In this document: one piece after another, positions 56,132 through 64,000 of the stretch | Position numbering within the stretch: the first letter of the stretch is position 1 | Layout: the number at the start of each line of letters is the position of its first letter | Source: Rhizobiales bacterium 62-47 | GTDB lineage: Bacteria > Pseudomonadota > Alphaproteobacteria > Rhizobiales > Xanthobacteraceae | Direction: 5' to 3' | DNA: 64,000 nt | NCBI GenBank assembly: GCA_001899255.1 | Contig: MKVX01000011.1 | Location: forward strand, 186,001-250,000 | Made by a program: the position numbers and the translations under genes | Notes under the pieces: model-generated | Told to the model about the DNA's origin: nothing | The model's database searches: none | What the model saw: only the letters and a program-made list of their open reading frames with translations

Positions 56132-57466
56132 TCAGGCTTTCAGCGTCTCGAGAAAACGCACCGTCTCGCCGGTCGACGGCGTCACAAGCTCGCTCTCCCA
56201 CATCACCCGCCGTCCGCGCACGAAGGTGCCGACCGGCCAGCCCGTCACCTTCACGCCGTCATAGGGCGTCCAGCCCGCACGCGATGCGGTCTGCGCGTTG
56301 GTGATGGTCTCGCTGCGCTTGAGATCGACGATGGTGAAGTCGGCATCGTAACCGGCGGCGATGCGCCCCTTCATCGCGATATTGAACAACCGCGCCGGAC
56401 CGGCGCTGGTGAGATCGACAAACCTAGCCAGCGACAACCGCCCGGCATTGACGTGATCGAGCATCACCGGCACCAGCGTCTGCACGCCGGTCATGCCCGA
56501 CGGCGACGCCGGATAGGTCTTTGCCTTCTCTTCCAAGGTGTGCGGCGCGTGATCGGAGCCGAGCACGTCGACGATGCCTTGCGCGATGCCGTACCAGATG
56601 CCCTCGCGATGGCTGGCGTCGCGCACCGGCGGATTCATCTGCGCGCGGGTGCCGAGCTGTTCGTAACACTCCGGCGCCGCCAGGGTGAGATGATGCGGCG
56701 TCGCTTCGCAGGAGGCGACGTCCTTGTGGTCGCGCAGGAACTCGATTTCCTCCTTGGTCGAAATATGCAGCACGTGAATCCGCGCACCGGTCTCGCGGGC
56801 GATGGCGACCAGCCGCTGCGTCGCCTGCAACGCCGCGGTCTCGTCGCGCCACACCGGATGCGAGCGCGGATCGCCTTCGATACGCAGATGCTTGCGCTCG
56901 TTGAGGCGGTATTCGTCCTCGGCATGGAACGACGCGCGGCGGCGGATGACGCTGAGGATGCGCCGCAGGCTCGGATCGTCCTCCACCAGCAGGCTGCCGG
57001 TCGACGAGCCAATGAACACCTTGACGCCGGCGCAACCCGGCGCGCGCTCCAGTTGCGGCAACTGATCGACATTGTCGCGCGTGCCGCCGATGAAGAAGGC
57101 GTAATCGCAATGCATGCGATGGTGGCCGCGCTGGACCTTCTCGGTGAAGGCCTCGGCGGTCACGGTCAGCGGATTGGTGTTCGGCATTTCGAACACCGCG
57201 GTCACGCCGCCCATCACGGCGCTGCGCGAGCCGCTTTCCAGGTCTTCCTTATGCGTGAGGCCCGGTTCACGAAAATGCACCTGGGTGTCGATGACGCCGG
57301 GCAGCACATGCAATCCCTTGCAGTCGATCACCTCGCCGGCACTCGCCTGCGCCAGCGCGCCGAGCTCAGCGATCCGCCCGTGACTAATACCAATGTCGCA
57401 AACGCCCTCACCGTCCTGATTGACGACGGTGCCGGATTTTAGAATCACGTCAAATGTCTGACTCAT
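56132..57466 (-). CDS. pyrC: Dihydroorotase (class I type)
   Basis: 444 residues from ATG 57466. The binuclear metal site has VIDTQVHFREPGLTHKEDLE, the carbamylated Lys in CAGVKVFIGSSTGSLLV, and His residues in IHVLHISTKEEIEF and CEATPHHLTLAAPE. The catalytic Asp is in VDVLGSDHAPHTLEEKAKTY. It closes N-carbamoyl-L-aspartate to dihydroorotate in pyrimidine synthesis. Length and motifs are normal. A PyrX-like inactive paralogue is unlikely since the metal ligands are kept. Confidence 0.93.
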   Translation of the reverse strand: MSQTFDVILKSGTVVNQDGEGVCDIGISHGRIAELGALAQASAGEVIDCKGLHVLPGVIDTQVHFREPGLTHKEDLESGSRSAVMGGVTAVFEMPNTNPLTVTAEAFTEKVQRGHHRMHCDYAFFIGGTRDNVDQLPQLERAPGCAGVKVFIGSSTGSLLVEDDPSLRRILSVIRRRASFHAEDEYRLNERKHLRIEGDPRSHPVWRDETAALQATQRLVAIARETGARIHVLHISTKEEIEFLRDHKDVASCEATPHHLTLAAPECYEQLGTRAQMNPPVRDASHREGIWYGIAQGIVDVLGSDHAPHTLEEKAKTYPASPSGMTGVQTLVPVMLDHVNAGRLSLARFVDLTSAGPARLFNIAMKGRIAAGYDADFTIVDLKRSETITNAQTASRAGWTPYDGVKVTGWPVGTFVRGRRVMWESELVTPSTGETVRFLETLKA

Positions 57467-57624
57467 CACGCCTCTGGAACCAATGGATACTGTGGAATGA
57501 CCGCGCGGGCCTTGCTGAGGCTACCTTAGCGGCTTACGTTTGCGCGCGATATCGTCCAGTGTCCCGAATCCGCAATTCGCCACACCGGCACGGTGGTTTT
57601 TCTCATTTCGCCAGAGACTTCAAG

Positions 57625-58506
57625 ATGAAAGCAGCGTTTCTCCCCGACCGTGGCGTGGTGAAGGTCAGCGGCGACGATGCACGCGGCTTTCTCAACGGTC
57701 TCGTCACCACCGACACCGGCCTGCTGCAGCCAGGACTGGGGCGATTTGGCGCGCTGCTGACGCCGCAAGGCAAGATCGTCACCGATTTTCTCATCACCGA
57801 AGCGCCGGCCGGCCATGGCGGCGGCTTCCTGATCGATTGCCCCAAGGTACTGGCGCAACCGCTGGCCACCAAGCTCGGCTTCTACAAGCTGCGCGCCAAG
57901 GTGACCGTGGAAAACCTCACCGACAGTCTCGGCGTGCTGGCGGTCTGGGATGGCGCCCCGACCACCAAACTCGATCTGGCGTTCGCCGATCCGCGGGATG
58001 AGCGGCTCGGCTGGCGCATCCTGCTGCCACAGGACCTCATGCAGAAGGCCGCCGATCTGCTCGGCGCGACAGTAGCCGATACGGCCGCCTACGACGCGCA
58101 CCGCATCGCCTGCGGCGCGCCGCGCGGCGGCATCGATTTCAAGTATGGCGACGCCTTCCCGCACGAGACCAACATGGACCGGCTGCACGGCGTCGATTTC
58201 GACAAGGGCTGCTATGTCGGACAGGAAGTGGTGTCACGCATGCAGCATCGCGGTACCGCGCGCACGCGCACGGTGCGCGTCGTGCTCAATGCCGCGGCAC
58301 CTGAAGCCGGTACAGCAATCCTCGCAGGCGACAAGCAGGTCGGTACCATGGGCTCTTCGGCACAGGGCGAAGGACTGGCGGTGGTCCGAGTCGACAAGGT
58401 CACCGACGCGCTCGACGCTGGAACGCCGCTCTCCGCCGGCGGCATCGCGCTGCGCCTCGCCGCGCCCGACGAGGTGCGCAACTGGCAACGGAAGACCGTG
58501 GCATGA
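57625..58506 (+). CDS. ygfZ: Folate-binding Fe-S cluster assembly protein YgfZ
   Basis: 293 residues from ATG 57625. The YgfZ signature KGCYVGQEVVSRMQHRGTAR is present near residue 195, with FLNGLVTTDT in the aminomethyltransferase-like N-terminal part. It uses tetrahydrofolate to help make or repair some Fe-S enzymes. It overlaps the next gene by 4 bases (ATGA). The chosen start avoids an upstream stretch that reads like non-coding sequence. Confidence 0.93.
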   Translation: MKAAFLPDRGVVKVSGDDARGFLNGLVTTDTGLLQPGLGRFGALLTPQGKIVTDFLITEAPAGHGGGFLIDCPKVLAQPLATKLGFYKLRAKVTVENLTDSLGVLAVWDGAPTTKLDLAFADPRDERLGWRILLPQDLMQKAADLLGATVADTAAYDAHRIACGAPRGGIDFKYGDAFPHETNMDRLHGVDFDKGCYVGQEVVSRMQHRGTARTRTVRVVLNAAAPEAGTAILAGDKQVGTMGSSAQGEGLAVVRVDKVTDALDAGTPLSAGGIALRLAAPDEVRNWQRKTVA

Positions 58507-59126
58507 CGCGCGCCAAGCTGCATGCCGACGGCCTGACGCGTTGTCCGTGGCCGGGCGAAGACCCGCTCTACGTCGCCTATCACGACACCGAGTGGGGTGT
58601 GCCGGAATACGACGACCGCGCACTCTATGAGAAGCTGATCCTCGACGGCTTTCAGGCCGGATTGTCGTGGATCACTATCCTGCGCAAGCGCGATAATTTC
58701 CGCCGTGCCTTCGACGATTTCGAGCCGGCCAAGATCGCGCGCTACAACGACAAGAAAATCCACGCGCTGATGAACGACGCCGGCATCGTGCGCAACCGTG
58801 CCAAGATCGAGGGCGCGATCAACAGCGCCAAATCCTATCTGAAGATCATGGAAGACGGTCCGGGCTTCTCGAAATTCCTCTGGGACTTTCTCGACGGCGA
58901 GCCGAAGATCAACCAGTTCAAGACCACCGCCAGCGTGCCGCCGGCGACGCCGCTCTCGACCAGGATCTCGAAGGAGCTTTCGGCGCGCGGCTTCAAATTC
59001 GTCGGCCCAACCATTGTCTACGCCTTCATGGAAGCCACCGGCATGGTCAACGACCATCTGGTGAGCTGCCACTGCCACGCCACCTGCAGCGGCAAGCTGC
59101 GCAAGCCGCGCCTCGTCGCCAAATGA
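58503..59126 (+). CDS. tag: DNA-3-methyladenine glycosylase I
   Basis: 207 residues. It carries the Tag pattern RCPWPGEDPLYVAYHDTEWG, GFQAGLSWITILRKRDNFRR and SARGFKFVGPTIVYAFMEAT, then VSCHCHATC. The zinc residues are Cys in RCPW, His in YHDTEWG and His and Cys in the tail. It removes 3-methyladenine from alkylated DNA. It overlaps ygfZ and the next gene by 4 bases each. Confidence 0.95.
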   Translation: MTRAKLHADGLTRCPWPGEDPLYVAYHDTEWGVPEYDDRALYEKLILDGFQAGLSWITILRKRDNFRRAFDDFEPAKIARYNDKKIHALMNDAGIVRNRAKIEGAINSAKSYLKIMEDGPGFSKFLWDFLDGEPKINQFKTTASVPPATPLSTRISKELSARGFKFVGPTIVYAFMEATGMVNDHLVSCHCHATCSGKLRKPRLVAK

Positions 59127-59740
59127 GCGCTGCGAAAGTGACGCCACCGCAGACCGCGACGCGCGTCTGGCAGCGCATGCTGTCGGGACGGCGGCTCGAT
59201 CTGCTCGATCCCTCGCCGCTCGACATCGAAATCGCCGACATCGCCCACGGCCTCGCCCGTGTCGCACGCTGGAACGGCCAGACCAACGGCGCGCATATCT
59301 TTTCCGTCGCGCAGCACACGCTGCTGGTCGAAGCGGTGATGCGTCACCACACGCCGCGCGCCGATCATCGACTGCGGCTCGCAGCATTGTTGCATGACGC
59401 GCCGGAATATGTCGTCGGCGACATGATCTCGCCGTTCAAGGCGGTGATCGGCGGCTCCTACAAGGCGGTAGAAAAGCGGCTGCTGGCCGCTATCCATATC
59501 CGCTTCGGCTTGCCCGCCGTGCTGCCCGACGAGTTCACCGCAACGATCAAGGCCGCCGATGTCGGTGCGGCCTATCTGGAAGCGACGCGGCTCGCCGGTT
59601 TCGCGCAGGCCGAGGCCAAGCGGCTGTTCGGCCGCGATCCCGGCCTGCCGGACTCGATGGAGCGCGATTATCTGACGCCATGGTCCGCCAGCAAGGCGGA
59701 GAAGCGGTTCCTCGAACGCTTCAAGACGCTCGCGACATAA
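59123..59740 (+). CDS. HD-domain hydrolase (YfbR-like nucleotidase type)
   Basis: 205 residues. The HD motif is LLHDAPEYVVGDMISPFKAV with His in HIFSVAQHTLLVEAVMRHHT and Asp in IKAADVGAAYLEATRLAGFA. Such proteins cleave deoxynucleoside monophosphates or related phosphoesters. It is translationally coupled to tag (ATGA overlap). The operon suggests a nucleotide/DNA repair theme. Confidence 0.85.
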   Translation: MSAAKVTPPQTATRVWQRMLSGRRLDLLDPSPLDIEIADIAHGLARVARWNGQTNGAHIFSVAQHTLLVEAVMRHHTPRADHRLRLAALLHDAPEYVVGDMISPFKAVIGGSYKAVEKRLLAAIHIRFGLPAVLPDEFTATIKAADVGAAYLEATRLAGFAQAEAKRLFGRDPGLPDSMERDYLTPWSASKAEKRFLERFKTLAT

Positions 59741-59819
59741 TCGCGACGTGCGATGGCAAGGCTGGCGCTTCCTGCCGCCACGGCGCTGGCCTATAATCCC
59801 GACAAAGCAGGAAGCCATC

Positions 59820-60326
59820 ATGATCCATGTGTGTTCACTGGCCGCGCTCCCGGCCACTGTCGAAGCGACCGGCGCCAGTCACATCCTCACCGTGATGGCC
59901 AATATCAGCAAGGTGCAGCGTCCGGCCTCGGTGCTCGAGGCCAATCATCTGATGATCAGCATGGACGACATCAGCGCACCGACCGATGGTTTCGTGGCTC
60001 CGTCCAGCGAGCACGTCGAGCGTGCGCTCGCTTTCGTGCGCGGCTGGGATCGGCGCGCGCCGCTGGTGGTGCATTGCTACGCCGGCATCAGCCGCTCCAC
60101 GGCCAGCGCGTTCGCCGCAGCCTGCGCGCTCAATCCGCATCGCGACGAACTGACGATTGCCAGGCAAATCAGGCAGGCATCGCCGAGCGCTTTTCCGAAC
60201 CGACTGATCGTGGCCCTTGCGGACCAGGTGCTGGGCCGCGACGGCCGGATGCTGCGCGCCATCGACGCCATGGGCCCCGGCGACATGTCGATCGAAGGAC
60301 GGCCATTCCATGTCGATCTGGAATGA
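59820..60326 (+). CDS. Protein tyrosine phosphatase-like protein
   Basis: 168 residues from ATG 59820. The P-loop is VVHCYAGISRSTASAFAAAC, the Cys-x5-Arg of tyrosine and dual-specificity phosphatases. An Asp in MDDISAPTDGF may be the general acid. It is cytoplasmic. The substrate is unknown. It lies 79 bases after the HD gene. Confidence 0.82.
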   Translation: MIHVCSLAALPATVEATGASHILTVMANISKVQRPASVLEANHLMISMDDISAPTDGFVAPSSEHVERALAFVRGWDRRAPLVVHCYAGISRSTASAFAAACALNPHRDELTIARQIRQASPSAFPNRLIVALADQVLGRDGRMLRAIDAMGPGDMSIEGRPFHVDLE

Positions 60327-60487
60327 TCTGCAAGCGCGACAACTTCACACTCGTTCTGCATCAATTGAACTTTTCCCGCCGTGACGGCACTACTAGGGAA
60401 GTCGACGTGCGCTGACATGCGACTTGTCCGCGAATCCACGACGTGACGTAATACGCTGGAGAGCGAACAGAATTCATCCGAGGTCGC

Positions 60488-63175
60488 ATGTTTGAACTGA
60501 TTCCGCTGGTGATCGCGCTTGCCGCCTTCATCTTCGCGCGCAAGGCCATCACGCAGACAAGGGAGCTGCGCGCGCGACTCGATGCGCTGGAAGCCGCCGG
60601 CCTCGCACGGGTCGCGGCACCCGCCACCGATGCTGCGACGACAGACGCGACAGCAGCAAGCATCGTGCCGCCGCCGCTTCCGGACATCGCGCTGCAGGCG
60701 AGCGGCACCGAGCAGACGCAGGCGCCGCCCCTTGCGCCGGCGGCCGACGCCACGAGCACTGCACCACCCGTTGCACCGGCAGCGGCGGGCAATGCGGGTT
60801 TCGAAGAACGCATCGGCACCCGCTGGGTGGTGTGGCTCGGCGGCCTGACGCTGGCGCTCGGCGGCTTCTTCATGGTGCGCTATTCGATCGAGCAAGGCCT
60901 ACTCGGACCCGGCGTCCGCGTGCTGCTCGGGGGCGCCTTCGCGGCAGCGCTGCTCTCCGCCGGTGAATGGACGCGCCGTCAGGAAAATCTCTCGTCGATC
61001 GCGCCGCTGCCGATCGCCAACATTCCGGCGATCCTCACCGCCGCGGGCACCGCCGTCGCTTTCGCCACCGTCTACGCGGCTTACGCGCTGTATGATTTCC
61101 TCGTCCCCGCGACCGCCTTTGTGTTGCTCGGGCTGGTGGCGCTCGCCACGCTCGCCGCAGCGCTGCTGCACGGCCCCGCCTTGGCCGGCCTCGGCATCGC
61201 CGCAGCATTTGCCACGCCGGTGCTGGTGTCGTCGGGCGAGCCGGATTACTGGGCGCTCTACGTCTATCTCGCAATCGTCACAGCGGCCTCGTTCGGCCTC
61301 GCGCGCATCCGGTTGTGGCGCTGGCTCGCCATCACCACGGTAGTCTTCGCGCTACTCTGGACGTTACCGGGCCTGGGCGACGGACCGTCGATCATCGGAC
61401 CGCTGTCGCTGCATCTGATCGCAGGTTTCGTCCTTGCGGCATTGCTGGTGGTGTGCGGCTTCAAGTTCGGTCCGCCCGCCGAAGCCGGCAAGGTCGAACC
61501 GATCTCGTCAGCGTCGCTCGCGGCCTATGGGCTCGGCGCAACGATGATGGTGCTAGCCACCGCGCATGATCCCGCCGCGCTCATCGTGTTCGGCCTGCTG
61601 ATCGCGGGCACGCTGCTCGTGGCGTGGCGCGCCGAGGCCGCCGTTGCGGCGGTGGCGGCGAGCGCCGTGCTGGTCGCCGTCGTCTTCCTCGAATGGGCGG
61701 TGCGCGGCAACCCCGACATGCTGGTGCTGCCCGGCGGCGCCATGCCCGGCATCGGGCCCGCGGCGACAGACGAGTCTGTGACCATGCACCTCGTCACGGC
61801 GGCGATTTTTGCTGCGGGCTTCGGCGTTGCCGGTTTCCTGGCGCAAGGCCGCTCGGTGAGCGCGCTGGTGCCGGTGCTGTGGTCGGCCTCTGCCGTGTTC
61901 ACGCCGCTGGCGCTGCTGATCGCACTGTACGCGCGCATAGCGCATCTCGACCGCTCGATTCCGTTCGCCATCGCCGCGGTCGTGCTCGCGGCGTTGTTCG
62001 GCACGGCGACCGAGCTGTTGACGAGGCGCGAGAGCCGCCCTGGCCAGATGATCGCCACGGCACTGTTCGCCACCGGCACGCTCGGCGCACTGGCGCTGGC
62101 CTTCACCTTCGCGCTGGAGAAAGGCTGGCTGACCATCGCACTGGCGCTGATGTCGCTCGGCACCGCATGGATCGCGATGCAGCGGCCGATCCCGTTCCTG
62201 CGCTGGCTAGCCGCCATTCTCGCCGGCATCGTCGTGCTGCGCGTCGGTTACGAACCACGTATCGCCGGCGATGCGGTCGGCAGCACCATCGTCTTCAACT
62301 GGCTCTTGTGGGGTTACGGCATTCCCGCGCTGTCGTTCTGGATCGGCAGCATACTGCTGCGCCGGCGCGGCGACGATGCGCCGCTGCGCATGGTCGAGGC
62401 CGCAGCCATCCTGTTCACCGTGCTGCTGGCGTTCAGCGAAATCCGCCACGCGGTCTATCACGGCAATCTCTATATCGCGGACACCAGCCTCACCGAGTTC
62501 GGCCTTCAGGCCTGCGTCGCGCTGGCGATGGCGATTGGACTTGAGCGACTGCGGCTGCGTAGCGGCAGCATCGTGCACAACATCGGCGCCATCGTGCTGA
62601 CGGCGGGAGCCGGCTTGATCGCAGTGTTCGGATTGCTGTTGCTGGAAAACCCGATGATCTGGCGCATCGATGTCGGCGGCACGTTCATCAACTTGCTGTT
62701 GCTCGGCTACGCCTTGCCGGCGATCCTCGCGTTGCTGCTGTCGTACGCCGTCGCGGGACGACGCCCGCCCGCCTACGCCAATACGATTGCCGGCGGCGCG
62801 CTGGTGCTTGCCCTGACCTACGTAACGCTGGAGATCCGCCGGCTCTATCACGGCCCGGTCATCCTGCACGGCGCGGTCAGCGGCGCCGAGCAATACACCT
62901 ACTCGATTGCCTATCTGGTATTCGGCGTGGCGCTGCTTGCGGTGGGCGTGTTGTTCAATTCGCAACGCGCGCGGCTGGCCTCCGCCGTCGTCATCGCGCT
63001 GACCATCCTCAAGGCGTTCCTGATCGACATGTCGACACTGACCGGCGTCTATCGCGCGCTGTCGTTCATGTGCCTCGGGCTGGTGCTGGTGGCGATCGGC
63101 TGGCTCTACCAGCGCATTCTGTTCCGGCGGCAATCGCCGCCGCCGCTGCCGCCCGCAGCGCAGCCGGAAACATAA
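60488..63175 (+). CDS. DUF2339 large polytopic membrane protein
   Basis: 895 residues. The start has one helix and a short coiled region (MFELIPLVIALAAFIFARKA, TRELRARLDALEA), then a Pro/Ala linker, then the DUF2339 core: RIGTRWVVWLGGLTLALGGF and about 25 membrane segments up to the end. The C-terminal LKAFLIDMSTLTGVYRALSF then MCLGLVLVAIGWLYQRI is the most conserved family block. The family is inner-membrane and without known function. It is followed by a hairpin at 63175-63200. Confidence 0.88.
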   Translation: MFELIPLVIALAAFIFARKAITQTRELRARLDALEAAGLARVAAPATDAATTDATAASIVPPPLPDIALQASGTEQTQAPPLAPAADATSTAPPVAPAAAGNAGFEERIGTRWVVWLGGLTLALGGFFMVRYSIEQGLLGPGVRVLLGGAFAAALLSAGEWTRRQENLSSIAPLPIANIPAILTAAGTAVAFATVYAAYALYDFLVPATAFVLLGLVALATLAAALLHGPALAGLGIAAAFATPVLVSSGEPDYWALYVYLAIVTAASFGLARIRLWRWLAITTVVFALLWTLPGLGDGPSIIGPLSLHLIAGFVLAALLVVCGFKFGPPAEAGKVEPISSASLAAYGLGATMMVLATAHDPAALIVFGLLIAGTLLVAWRAEAAVAAVAASAVLVAVVFLEWAVRGNPDMLVLPGGAMPGIGPAATDESVTMHLVTAAIFAAGFGVAGFLAQGRSVSALVPVLWSASAVFTPLALLIALYARIAHLDRSIPFAIAAVVLAALFGTATELLTRRESRPGQMIATALFATGTLGALALAFTFALEKGWLTIALALMSLGTAWIAMQRPIPFLRWLAAILAGIVVLRVGYEPRIAGDAVGSTIVFNWLLWGYGIPALSFWIGSILLRRRGDDAPLRMVEAAAILFTVLLAFSEIRHAVYHGNLYIADTSLTEFGLQACVALAMAIGLERLRLRSGSIVHNIGAIVLTAGAGLIAVFGLLLLENPMIWRIDVGGTFINLLLLGYALPAILALLLSYAVAGRRPPAYANTIAGGALVLALTYVTLEIRRLYHGPVILHGAVSGAEQYTYSIAYLVFGVALLAVGVLFNSQRARLASAVVIALTILKAFLIDMSTLTGVYRALSFMCLGLVLVAIGWLYQRILFRRQSPPPLPPAAQPET

Positions 63176-63200
63176 AAGGCGACTCGTCGGAGCCGCCTTT
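63175..63200 (+). terminator. Possible intrinsic terminator of the DUF2339 gene
   Basis: AAAGGCGACT and AGCCGCCTTT pair with one mismatch around a 6-base loop. The T-run is short (TTT), so it is weaker than the terminators at 36334 and 39502. Confidence 0.5.
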
Positions 63201-63232
63201 CGGAGTGGAGTCGGGATTTGCGCGTCGATGAA

Positions 63233-63811
63233 CTAATCCGTCGAACGCCGCAGTTCGGAAACGGCCTCGTTCTTCACCGGCTCGATCTTGGCGCTCTCGA
63301 CCTTCGGCGTCTCGACCCGCGCCGCGACTTCGGTCGTCGCCGGATCGGCGGGTTTATTCAGACGACGCGAGTGCAGCACGCGCGGGCCCTTGCCGGAAAT
63401 CGCGCGCGCCATGATGATGTGCCCGGCACCCTTGTGATGGAAATCGCAATAGGCGAAGCCCATGCCGTAAACCGAACCGCGGAAGCTGCGCTCATCCTGC
63501 TTGTTGAGATTGAAGCACGGCGAGAACGGCATGCCCTTCAGCGATGCACAGACCGACTCGCCACGCACCTGCAAGGTATTGCCGGGCACGCGCATATGCC
63601 GCGTCGGACCGGAGCCGCCGAACTGCACCGAGCCTGCGGCCGACCCGTCGTCGAACACGCGACCGGCGCCGCGCGTACCATCGAAACAGGTGAAGGCGAA
63701 CACCTTGCCGGCCACGAACTTGCGGGCCTCATCGGCTTTCATCTCTCCAGCGACTGCCGGTGCGATCACCGCACCGATCGCCAAGGCTCCCAACACAAAA
63801 CGCGCAAGCAT
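63233..63811 (-). CDS. Exported hypothetical protein
   Basis: 192 residues from ATG 63811. A signal peptide (MLARFVLGALAIGAVIAPAV) precedes a Cys-rich domain: VFAFTCFDGTRGAGRVFDDG, LQVRGESVCASLKGMPFSPC and GMGFAYCDFHHKGAGHII. Four Cys could form two disulfides. The C-terminal part (residues about 150-192) is rich in Glu, Lys and Val and likely disordered. The family seems conserved in rhizobiales but has no known role. Confidence 0.72.
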   Translation of the reverse strand: MLARFVLGALAIGAVIAPAVAGEMKADEARKFVAGKVFAFTCFDGTRGAGRVFDDGSAAGSVQFGGSGPTRHMRVPGNTLQVRGESVCASLKGMPFSPCFNLNKQDERSFRGSVYGMGFAYCDFHHKGAGHIIMARAISGKGPRVLHSRRLNKPADPATTEVAARVETPKVESAKIEPVKNEAVSELRRSTD

Positions 63812-63929
63812 GCTCCAACTCCACACAACTGAGCGCAGGCCAGTGGCGACCGTTGCCGCCTTTACCTGCTGCTTACCATACGAACCATGGCAACATTGGA
63901 GCAGCTTGGTTGGTAAAGTCTGAACGTCG

Positions 63930-64000
63930 CTACTGAATTTTTACCACGATGCGGCCGCGGACCTGGCCGGCGAGGATCTTGGCGCCCGCCTCGATGACTC
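63930..64000 (-). CDS. Zinc-type alcohol dehydrogenase/quinone oxidoreductase, C-terminal fragment
   Basis: The last 22 codons read VIEAGAKILAGQVRGRIVVK then IQ and TAG at 63932-63930. This is the usual C-terminus of medium-chain dehydrogenases of the quinone-oxidoreductase type. The rest lies right of the window. Confidence 0.6.
   Translation of the reverse strand, partial: VIEAGAKILAGQVRGRIVVKIQ

Noticed and set aside
1..64000. CRISPR arrays, prophage structural genes, toxin-antitoxin pairs, rRNA
   Set aside because: No evenly spaced short direct repeats, no head/tail genes, no recognisable toxin-antitoxin pair and no rRNA sequence were seen on reading both strands.

Overview
The window looks like chromosomal DNA of an alphaproteobacterium of the Bradyrhizobium/Rhodopseudomonas/Afipia group (Nitrobacteraceae, formerly Bradyrhizobiaceae). 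The signs are high GC, the protein families present (IalB, DUF3606, DUF1194, TIGR02301, DUF1499, a riboflavin enzyme of the RibBX type), several short palindromic intergenic repeat families, and the local order of housekeeping genes. The species cannot be fixed from the sequence alone.

Region 1 (1-7906) is accessory DNA, visibly lower in GC than the rest. Its inner edge is marked by a tyrosine-recombinase gene lying directly beside the 3' end of tRNA-Gln(TTG), the usual layout of an integrated genomic island. The left part is decayed: a DUF1214-type tail joined to a truncated conserved gene, a DUF3606 gene with an internal stop, an IS5-type transposase fragment and a secreted arylsulfatase broken by one frameshift. 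Intact cargo is an exported alpha/beta hydrolase and an IalB-family protein in one unit. A truncated response-regulator gene sits at the very start.

Region 2 (7907-28104) is core genome: tRNA-Gln; an acyl-CoA dehydrogenase followed by a crotonase and a periplasmic 5'-nucleotidase; then a run with a histone-deacetylase-like hydrolase, xseB, an undescribed membrane alpha/beta hydrolase, dxs, tlyA, an Fe-S RNA methyltransferase and a second methyltransferase. Next come clpS, a class III cyclase, aroC, a histidine phosphatase and fabI.

Region 3 (28288-48871) holds an ECF sigma/anti-sigma pair, a DnaJ/CbpA-like chaperone, pdxH, an SDR, CorA, two tandem L,D-transpeptidase lipoproteins facing an extensin-like protein across a shared terminator, an acyl-CoA ligase, an MBL hydrolase, glutaryl-CoA dehydrogenase, a ribB gene with a degenerate GTP cyclohydrolase II domain, a CPA2 antiporter and a hybrid histidine kinase.

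Region 4 (49181-64000) has tRNA-Pro(CGG), the Sua5 tRNA-modification gene, a GlcD-type FAD oxidase, a ClC channel, a YedK/HMCES protein, a NUDIX cluster, dihydroorotase, and a translationally coupled ygfZ-tag-HD hydrolase run with a phosphatase behind it. It ends with a large DUF2339 membrane protein, a secreted hypothetical protein and the tail of a zinc-type dehydrogenase cut by the window end.

No CRISPR array, prophage structural genes, rRNA, replication origin or complete insertion sequence was seen. The most unusual parts are the tRNA-Gln island edge with its secreted cargo, the membrane alpha/beta hydrolase beside dxs, and the palindromic repeat families.
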